Shown: positions 1-5,467 of the stretch, piece by piece
Layout: each line of letters begins with the position of its first letter
Position numbering within the stretch: position 1 is the stretch's first letter
NCBI GenBank assembly: GCA_016793585.1
Contig: JAEUJR010001149.1
Location: 1 to 12,646, forward strand
Source: Archangium sp.
Lineage (GTDB): Bacteria > Myxococcota > Myxococcia > Myxococcales > Myxococcaceae
Length of the DNA: 12,646 bases
Reading direction: 5' to 3'
Notes under the pieces: model-generated
What the model was told of the DNA's origin: nothing
Databases searched by the model: none
Seen by the model: only the letters and a program-made list of their open reading frames with translations
Position numbers and translations under genes: made by a program

Positions 1-2
1 CA

Positions 3-749
3 CCGCTGCGCGCCGTCTGGCGGAGCGACACCTCGTTGGCCGGCGTGGTGGTGAGCGGTGCAGTGACCGACGCGTCGCACGCGCGGCTGCTCTCGCACGT
101 GCACTCACAGCTCGGCGCGTGGACCCCGGCGCGCGTCTGCATCGACGTCACGCGGCTGCACCTCGCGATGGACTCGTTGCTCCACGCGAAGGTGCTCGTC
201 GACCGGCTGCTCGTCGAGACGCCGGGGCTCTCGCGCCGCGCGGTGCTGGTGGCCGACGACCTGCCGGGCAACGCGCTCGGAGGTCTGTTCGCCGCCCGCA
301 GCGGGGCCCGGGTGCGTCAGCGCATCTTCGTCGACGCGCCCGCGGCAGGCCGCTGGCTGGCAGACGACGAGGCGCTGCTCTCGACGCTCGAGCCGGCGAC
401 GCCCACCGTTCGAAGCCGGCTGCGCGCGCACCTCGAGCACCACCTGCGTGACGCCACGCTCCAGCGCGCGGCCCAGCACCTCGGCTGCTCGACCCGTGCA
501 CTCCAGCGGGCGCTGGCCCTCGACGGCAGCTCGTTTCGCGACGAGCTGAACCAGGTGAGACTCGACCGCGCTCACGCGCTGCTGAGCGACGCCGCGAACA
601 AGCTGGAGTGGGTTGCGCACTCCATCGGCTTCGCCACGGCCTCGCACTTCTGCGTCTGGTACCGGCGTCACGTCGGCCACGCTCCACGTTCCCCCGACCT
701 TGCGACCGCCCGGGCGCGTGCAGGAGAGTTCCCCGATGCTGCGTGCTGA
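3..749 (+). CDS. AraC-family transcriptional regulator, 5' end outside window
   Basis: The frame is open from the left edge (codon starting at base 3), so the true start lies upstream; a TTG at 36 is only an internal possibility. About 248 residues are visible. The last ~100 form a two-helix-turn-helix AraC DNA-binding domain: a first HTH with 'LQRAAQHLGCSTRALQRAL', then 'FRDELNQVRLDRAHALL', then the second HTH 'VAHSIGFATASHFCVWYRRH', the typical GF-x-x-x-SHF signature. The N-terminal ~120 residues are not the usual cupin-like arabinose-binding fold. Their pattern of alternating strands and helices, ending in 'IFVDAPAAGRWL', resembles STAS/SpoIIAA-like domains; that is inference. The last 14 nt overlap the next regulator gene, so the two are probably cotranscribed. 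Its target is unknown. Confidence 0.85.
   Translation, partial: PLRAVWRSDTSLAGVVVSGAVTDASHARLLSHVHSQLGAWTPARVCIDVTRLHLAMDSLLHAKVLVDRLLVETPGLSRRAVLVADDLPGNALGGLFAARSGARVRQRIFVDAPAAGRWLADDEALLSTLEPATPTVRSRLRAHLEHHLRDATLQRAAQHLGCSTRALQRALALDGSSFRDELNQVRLDRAHALLSDAANKLEWVAHSIGFATASHFCVWYRRHVGHAPRSPDLATARARAGEFPDAAC
722..726 (+). promoter_or_regulatory. Ribosome binding site for second AraC gene
   Basis: AGGAG lies 9 nt before the ATG at 736, inside the 3' end of the preceding regulator gene. It supports 736 as the start rather than the in-frame upstream start at 613, which would place ~40 atypical residues ahead of the ligand-binding domain. Confidence 0.6.
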
Positions 750-1674
750 CGAGGAGTTCGGCTTCTTCCGCGAAGAAATCGTCAGCCGCTTCGGCATCGG
801 CGACGTGCGCGCGTTGCAGCCAACGAAGCGTGGCTTCGCGGCCGACGTCAAGACGACACAGGTGGGCGACCTGCTGCTCATCGACGTTCGGGCCGACCCG
901 CTCGCGCTCGAACGCAACGCGCTCGACATCAAACGCTGGGAGCGGCCCTGGTTCTCGGTGGGCGTCACCGTCTCAGGCACGGCCCGCATCGCCCAGTCCG
1001 GCAACACCTCGGGCCTTCAGCGCGGAGACCTCGTGCTCTGCGACAGCGCCGCGCCGTTCCGGTTCGACTACCTCACGGGGTTTCGACAGCTCATCGTCGT
1101 CGTCGACCGCGCGCGCATGATGGAGCGGCTCCCGAACGCCTCGTCGGTGACGGGCAAGAGTCTGCACGCCGACCGGGGTGTTGCGGCGCTCACCAGCAGC
1201 TTCCTGGTGGAGCTCGCGAACCAATCGCAGCGTGACGCCCTCGGCACGAACACCAGCCTGCTCGCGACGCAGGCGCTCGACCTCATGGTGATGTCGTTCG
1301 GCGGCGCCCTCGACCATTCGCCTTCGGCGGCCAGCACGCAGCGCGCGCGGGTGAAGGCGTTCATCGACGCGCACCTCGACGACCCCGCGTTGAGCCCCGA
1401 CCTCATCGCGCGTCACCACCGGTTCTCCCGGCGCTACCTCTATCGACTCTTCGAAGAAGAGGCCGTCGGCGTCGCGGCCTTCATTCGTCGCCGTCGGCTC
1501 GAGCGGTGTCTGCTGGTGTTGCGCGACCCGGGGCAGCTGCACCGCTCCATCAGCGACATCTCGGGCTCGGTGGGCTTCGACGACGCCAGCCACTTCTCGC
1601 GCGACTTCAAGAAGGCCTTCGGCGTGAGCCCGCGTGAGGCGCGCGAAGGCGCGAGGACGGCTCGCGACGGATGA
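736..1674 (+). CDS. AraC-family transcriptional regulator with AraC_binding_2-type N-domain
   Basis: This 312-residue protein has the usual length for the family. Residues ~20-190 look like the cupin-like AraC_binding_2 sensor domain (strands around 'RWERPWFSVGVTVSGTARI' and 'LQRGDLVLCDSAAPFRFDY'). Residues ~203-303 are the C-terminal DNA-binding domain: 'RVKAFIDAHLDDPALSPDLI', 'FSRRYLYRLFEEE', and the second HTH 'ISDISGSVGFDDASHFSRDF' followed by 'KKAFGVSPREAR', a near-canonical AraC ending. The start is set by AGGAG at 722-726. The gene overlaps the preceding AraC gene by 14 nt and the following membrane-protein gene by 4 nt (ATGA). The ligand and regulon cannot be read from the sequence. 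The facing ureide operon is a possible target by proximity only. Confidence 0.9.
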   Translation: MLRADEEFGFFREEIVSRFGIGDVRALQPTKRGFAADVKTTQVGDLLLIDVRADPLALERNALDIKRWERPWFSVGVTVSGTARIAQSGNTSGLQRGDLVLCDSAAPFRFDYLTGFRQLIVVVDRARMMERLPNASSVTGKSLHADRGVAALTSSFLVELANQSQRDALGTNTSLLATQALDLMVMSFGGALDHSPSAASTQRARVKAFIDAHLDDPALSPDLIARHHRFSRRYLYRLFEEEAVGVAAFIRRRRLERCLLVLRDPGQLHRSISDISGSVGFDDASHFSRDFKKAFGVSPREAREGARTARDG

Positions 1675-2144
1675 CTGCCGAAGGAATCGCCAACACATCA
1701 AGCCGGAGGCCCTTCGTGGTGCTCCTCCTGGCCTGGGCCGTGCCGGTGGTGACGTCGACGACGCTCCTCGGCGTGCGCGCGGCAGTCGACTCGTGGTCGC
1801 CCCCGCCGCTGCCCGCCGTCTGCGACGAGGCGCTCGTGGTGGCCGACGACGAAGCCCCGCCGCTTCCGCGCCCCGAGTGCGAGCCACCCGCGCCGCCGAG
1901 CTGGCTCGAGGTGCTCGACCGTGTCACGCGCCACGCCGAGGAGCTCATCACCCTGGCCGGTGTCGGCGGGCTCCTGCTCGCGGTGGCGGTCGTGGTGCTG
2001 ACGTGGAGCCCGCGGCACCTCGACGCGAAGGCGCGGCTGGCCTTCCGTCTGGCCGTCGCCACGCTCGCCATCGCGGGGGCTGCGCTGGTGCTCGCGGGTG
2101 GCGCCCTGCTGTTCGCCATCGCGTCGTTCCCCATTCGAGGGTGA
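1671..2144 (+). CDS. Small membrane protein of unknown function, three predicted helices
   Basis: I do not recognise this 157-residue protein. Three hydrophobic segments are visible at about residues 14-36, 93-112 and 125-151. Between the first two lies a Pro-rich hydrophilic loop (about 40-90) with two cysteines (51 and 70) that could pair if the loop faces the periplasm. The start overlaps the stop of the AraC gene as ATGA, a classic translational-coupling arrangement, so it is probably the third gene of that operon. Its stop is only 2 bp from the stop of the convergent gene on the minus strand, leaving no room for an independent terminator. Confidence 0.75.
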   Translation: MTAEGIANTSSRRPFVVLLLAWAVPVVTSTTLLGVRAAVDSWSPPPLPAVCDEALVVADDEAPPLPRPECEPPAPPSWLEVLDRVTRHAEELITLAGVGGLLLAVAVVVLTWSPRHLDAKARLAFRLAVATLAIAGAALVLAGGALLFAIASFPIRG

Positions 2145-2146
2145 CG

Positions 2147-3055
2147 TCAGCGCACGAACTTCGCGAAGCGCTTCGCCAGCAGCGCGGGGAATTCGGTGGC
2201 CGCCACCGCTCCTTCTGGGGCGACGACCCGAAGCCGCTTCAGCACCGCCGGCAGGTTGACGGCGAGCGTGGGCTCGAGCGCCTGCGCCACCTCTTCGAAC
2301 TGGGCCTTCGCCTTGAGGTGCACCACCAGCGTGTCGGCCTCCACCGAGAGGGAGAAGCCGAGCAGACACTCGAGGCGGGTGACGAAGGGCGCGGGCGTGT
2401 CTCTGGCGGGGCGCAGGTCGACGCCGCTCGAGGTGAACGAGACGCGCGGCCGCACCAGCTCGAGCTGCGAGGCCAGCGGGTGGGCCGCGAGCCAGGCGAG
2501 CTCGGCCGGGCCGGTCGCGCTCATCGAGAGCTCTCGCAGTGTGGGCAGCTTCAGCAGCCAGTAGGCGTGCTGGGGCTCGAGGTTCGAGCGCAGGTCGAGT
2601 GCCCGAAGCCTCGGCGTCTTCCACGCGGCCACGTCGCGCAGTTCGTCGCCGCTCAGGTTCAACACGCGCTCGAGCGAGCGCAGCGACGTGCAGGTCGACA
2701 GAAACGTGCCGAGCGTGTGAGCGCCGAGCAACACCAGCTCGCCGACCGTCGCCCATGCAGGTGACGGGGTGGGCGCGCGGGTTCGTACGAGCCAGGGGAA
2801 CCCGCGGCGGTGCTCGACCTGCTCGGCGCCGCGAATCGTGCTCCAGCGCTCGCCGTGTTCGCGCTCCAGCGCCAGCGCCCGCTCCCGCTGTTCGGCCGTG
2901 GAGCCGCCACGCGCGATGGCCAGCTGCAGGGCGATGAACTCTCCCCGCGGGTCGCCCTGTTCGAGCAGCGCATCACCCACCACCTGTCGCACGAACTCGT
3001 CGTCGGGGTCTTCGAACACCCGTGCTTCGAGCTCGGCAATCGCCGGCGCCGTCAC
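2147..3055 (-). CDS. TIGR02996 repeat-companion protein with LRR-like C-terminal part
   Basis: This 302-residue protein starts with GTG at 3055, which overlaps the stop of the ureidoglycolate lyase gene by 4 nt (GTGA). The N-terminal ~45 residues match the TIGR02996 pattern known from myxobacteria and planctomycetes: 'EDPDDEFVRQVVGDALLEQGDPRGEFIALQ', seen here as Asp-Pro-Asp-Asp, a GD-x-L-x-E-x-GDPRGEFIALQ core, then a basic helix. The middle part has leucine-rich-repeat-like units ('LRALDLRSNLEPQHAYWLLK', 'LPTLRELSMSATGPAELAWL'). There is no signal peptide or membrane segment, so it is probably cytoplasmic and may mediate protein contacts. It is the last gene of the ureide operon by position. 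No enzymatic motif ties it to purine degradation, so its role there is open. Confidence 0.85.
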   Translation of the reverse strand: MTAPAIAELEARVFEDPDDEFVRQVVGDALLEQGDPRGEFIALQLAIARGGSTAEQRERALALEREHGERWSTIRGAEQVEHRRGFPWLVRTRAPTPSPAWATVGELVLLGAHTLGTFLSTCTSLRSLERVLNLSGDELRDVAAWKTPRLRALDLRSNLEPQHAYWLLKLPTLRELSMSATGPAELAWLAAHPLASQLELVRPRVSFTSSGVDLRPARDTPAPFVTRLECLLGFSLSVEADTLVVHLKAKAQFEEVAQALEPTLAVNLPAVLKRLRVVAPEGAVAATEFPALLAKRFAKFVR

Positions 3056-3546
3056 GGCTCGATGACGACGGGAGCGTCGAGCGTCTTCACCACGCAGTCG
3101 TCACGCGTGCCGTCTTCGAAGGCCACCATCACGAAGTCGGCGTCGCCTTCGAGGGCGATGATGGGGTGGTGCCACACGCCGACGCGGTAGTTGATGCCCT
3201 GACCCGGCTGGCAGAGGAACGCGCGCAGGCCGCGCACGTCGGGGCCTCCGTCGACGGTGGGCGCCACGCAGACGAGGTAGCGCGTACACACCATCGGCAG
3301 GAACGCCTGCGTCGAGTACGGGTGGTGCTCGAGCAGCTTCAGCGTGAAGGGGAGCGCCTTGGCGACCGAGCGAAACACCGACACGTTCGCCTTCGCCTGT
3401 GCGCGCGCGTTCACCAACTCGGTGCACCAGTCGAAGCGCGTCGCGGTGCCCTGGTTCGCCGACAGCCCCGCGCGAAGGCCGGCCGAGACGACGTCGCCGA
3501 AAGGCTCGAACGCTTCGACCGACAGCGGCTCGACCTTCACCGTCAC
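3052..3546 (-). CDS. allA: Ureidoglycolate lyase
   Basis: This is predicted to split (S)-ureidoglycolate into glyoxylate and urea, the last step of allantoate breakdown by the allantoicase route (EC 4.3.2.3, ureidoglycolate lyase family, PF04115). The 164-residue length is normal for the family. Recognisable elements are the N-terminal 'PLSVEAFEPFGDVV', the central 'EHHPYSTQAFLPM', and the C-terminal 'QPGQGINYRVGVWHHPIIAL' followed by 'DFVMVAFEDG'. The GTG start at 3546 overlaps the stop of the 5-hydroxyisourate hydrolase gene by 4 nt, and the gene's own stop overlaps the next gene's GTG in the same way. Translation along the operon is therefore probably coupled. The enzyme is expected to be cytoplasmic. 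The family assignment is strong; activity is inferred. Confidence 0.93.
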   Translation of the reverse strand: MTVKVEPLSVEAFEPFGDVVSAGLRAGLSANQGTATRFDWCTELVNARAQAKANVSVFRSVAKALPFTLKLLEHHPYSTQAFLPMVCTRYLVCVAPTVDGGPDVRGLRAFLCQPGQGINYRVGVWHHPIIALEGDADFVMVAFEDGTRDDCVVKTLDAPVVIEP

Positions 3547-3875
3547 GAGCCCCGGTACGTGGAGTACCCGAACGGGTTGAGCAGCAGCGGCACATGGAAG
3601 TGCTCGTTCACGTCCTTCACCACGAAGTCGATGAAGACCGACGGGAAGAACGTCTCGACGCCGAGCGCGTTGAAGTACGGCGCCACCTCGAAGTGCAGCC
3701 GGAAGGTGCCCTTCATGGGAATCGTCTCGAGCAGCGGCTTGATGCGGCCGTCGTCGTTGGTGACGCCCTGGGCGAGCTCGGTAGTGGCCATGCCGACGAC
3801 CTGCTCGAGTCGAACCGTCACGCCCTTCGCGGGTCGGCCGCGCGACGTGTCGAGGATGTGTGTCGAGATGCCCAT
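3543..3875 (-). CDS. uraH: 5-hydroxyisourate hydrolase (transthyretin-like)
   Basis: This hydrolyses 5-hydroxyisourate, the product of urate oxidation, to OHCU (EC 3.5.2.17). From the ATG at 3875 the protein is 110 residues, the normal size for the bacterial enzyme. It starts 'GISTHILDTSRGRPAKGV' and ends in the diagnostic Tyr-Arg-Gly-Ser. The residues expected in the active site are present: His6, Arg44 and His94, with the terminal YRGS at 107-110. A start at 3905 would add ten residues not seen in the family. The ATG at 3875 has GGAGAAG just upstream, overlapping the end of the fusion gene, and lies 2 nt after that gene's stop. The neighbouring fusion protein supplies the next enzyme, OHCU decarboxylase. 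No signal peptide is seen, so it is cytoplasmic. Confidence 0.95.
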   Translation of the reverse strand: MGISTHILDTSRGRPAKGVTVRLEQVVGMATTELAQGVTNDDGRIKPLLETIPMKGTFRLHFEVAPYFNALGVETFFPSVFIDFVVKDVNEHFHVPLLLNPFGYSTYRGS

Positions 3876-3877
3876 GT

Positions 3878-5428
3878 TCACTTCTCCAGTTCGGCCGACA
3901 GCCACTTCTCGAGGCGCAGGCGCGTAATCTTCATCTGCTCCACGGCCGCCGTCTCCATTTCGGCCTTCTTCGAGCGCGGCAGCCGCTCCTCGAGCAGCGC
4001 CAGCATCTCGCCCGCCGACTTGCCGGTGGCGAAGACGATGAAGATGAAGCCGAACTTCTTGAAGTAGGCCTCGTTCGCCTTCACCAGCTGCGCGCGCACG
4101 GCCTTGTCGGCGTCATCGACCTTCTTCTGCTCGCCCTTCGACCAGCTCGCCGACTTCGCCGACTGCGCCTTGCCCTTCTGCTTCGAGCCGATGCGCGGGT
4201 GCGCAGCGAAGGCGTCGAGCCAGGCGGTGGTGCCCAGCTTCCACCACACGCTCTCGGCGGCGGCGAAGAGGTCTTTGAGTGAGCCGAACGGCCGCAGCGC
4301 CGTCATCGTCTCGGCCCAGGCGCGCGCGCCACAACACGAGAGGAACAGCTCGGAGGCGTCGTCGGCGTCGAGCGCGTTCAGCTGCGCCAGCACGTCTCGT
4401 TCGACGGGAGAATCGACCGACGTGCCGAACACGCGCAGCCGGTTCACGCCACCGTGCGGGAAGATGTGCACGCGCAGGTGGGTGACGGTCATCGGGCGGT
4501 CGGGCTCCAGCTGGTGACGCTTGTGTTGCACCAGCGGCGTCTTCGCGAGCAGCGTCTGCCAGCCCTTCGGCTCCCGCAGCATCGCCTGCACGGCCTCGGG
4601 CCCGAGCTGCTCCTCGTCGACGGCTTCGATGAGCGTGGCCTGTGGCGCGTTGCCCTTGAAGAAGTGGGTCTCGAGCTCGATGCGCTCGACGACGCCGCGA
4701 CGGGCGAGGCGAATGACGCACCAGTCGCTCCCGGGCGTGCGCCGGCGCTTCGTCTCCCACCCGTCGCCCATGTTCACGCCACGGCCGGGCAGCAGCAGGT
4801 TCGACGGAGGCCCGAAGAACTGGTCGCTCACCGCGGCGATGGTGCCGCCGTTCTCCACCGCCGCGAGGTCGACACTGCCACGGCGCCAGAAGGTGCGCGG
4901 CTCGGCGGCCACCTCTCCATAGACGCGCAGCCGGGCCACGCCGCCGTCGGGGTAGATGCGAAGGCGCACGTGGGTGACGCGCGCCGAGGCCGTCTTCGCC
5001 TTCAGCACGTTCTGGAAGTCGGGCTTCACGGCCTGACGCGGCAGCACCTCGAACCACTCCGTCGAGGCGAGCAGCTGCGCAGGCGTCGCGGTGTGCGGTG
5101 CGACGATGCCCTCGAGCGCCACCTCTTGCGGCGCGTTGCCCTTGAAGTGCGTGGTGTCGACCAGCGCGCCGTGAATTCGCCCCGGCGCGCCGAGGCGAAC
5201 GATGGCGAAGTCGTGGCCGGGCTCGCGCTTGCGCTGCGACTCCCAGCCGTCCATCCACTTGCCCTTGTCGGTGTACGCGCCTTCGCGCCACTCCGCCGGC
5301 CCGGGTTTGAGCAGGTTCTCCTTCTCGGCGAAGTAGTCGTCGGTGGCGTGGAGCACGAAGGTGCCCAGCACGTCGGCGGCGAGGTCGACGAGGTGGGCGA
5401 AGTCTGCAGGCACGGGTGCGTTCGACAT
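3878..5428 (-). CDS. alc: Bifunctional allantoicase / OHCU decarboxylase fusion
   Basis: This 516-residue protein joins two enzymes of one pathway. Residues ~20-337 are allantoicase (EC 3.5.3.4, allantoate to ureidoglycolate plus urea) with its two internal repeats. Each repeat carries a 'DGWES/ETxR' strand and the motif 'HFKGNAP': residues 60-65 and 94-100 in the first, 222-227 and 255-262 in the second. Residues ~345-512 are a complete OHCU decarboxylase (PF09349; OHCU to S-allantoin). That part has the catalytic His410 in HPRIG, then a W-S-x-x-EQ motif (429-434), 'NEAYFKKFGFIFIVFATGKS' and 'KITRLRLEKWL'. No frameshift or stop separates the halves; the junction is near base 4396. Start ATG 5428 has AAGGTG about 10 nt upstream. 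It is the first gene of the ureide operon and only 39 nt downstream of the MYXO-CTERM gene on the same strand. The enzyme is probably cytoplasmic. Confidence 0.93.
   Translation of the reverse strand: MSNAPVPADFAHLVDLAADVLGTFVLHATDDYFAEKENLLKPGPAEWREGAYTDKGKWMDGWESQRKREPGHDFAIVRLGAPGRIHGALVDTTHFKGNAPQEVALEGIVAPHTATPAQLLASTEWFEVLPRQAVKPDFQNVLKAKTASARVTHVRLRIYPDGGVARLRVYGEVAAEPRTFWRRGSVDLAAVENGGTIAAVSDQFFGPPSNLLLPGRGVNMGDGWETKRRRTPGSDWCVIRLARRGVVERIELETHFFKGNAPQATLIEAVDEEQLGPEAVQAMLREPKGWQTLLAKTPLVQHKRHQLEPDRPMTVTHLRVHIFPHGGVNRLRVFGTSVDSPVERDVLAQLNALDADDASELFLSCCGARAWAETMTALRPFGSLKDLFAAAESVWWKLGTTAWLDAFAAHPRIGSKQKGKAQSAKSASWSKGEQKKVDDADKAVRAQLVKANEAYFKKFGFIFIVFATGKSAGEMLALLEERLPRSKKAEMETAAVEQMKITRLRLEKWLSAELEK
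3881..3887 (-). promoter_or_regulatory. Ribosome binding site for 5-hydroxyisourate hydrolase
   Basis: On the minus strand GGAGAAG precedes the ATG at 3875 by 5 nt and ends just before the stop codon of the upstream fusion gene. It favours the 110-residue start over the longer reading from 3905. Confidence 0.6.
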
Positions 5429-5467
5429 GGAGCGGCACCTTGGCGCATCACCGCCCCGCAGGCAGCA
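5429..5467 (-). other. 39-nt gap between MYXO-CTERM gene and ureide operon
   Basis: This is the whole gap between the MYXO-CTERM stop codon and the allantoicase-fusion start. I see no convincing hairpin plus U-run terminator. On the minus strand it contains only a weak AAGGTG ribosome-binding-site candidate. A promoter for the ureide genes would have to lie here or inside the end of the upstream gene; otherwise the operon reads through from it. Confidence 0.4.

Noticed and set aside
973..1887. 304-codon minus-strand frame opposite the second AraC gene
   Set aside because: The overlying plus-strand gene has complete AraC motifs; the antisense product has none.
4113..5438. 441-codon minus-strand frame inside the allantoicase fusion
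   Set aside because: This is an alternate frame of a well-supported gene; its product is almost pure Arg/Ala/Gly/Pro.
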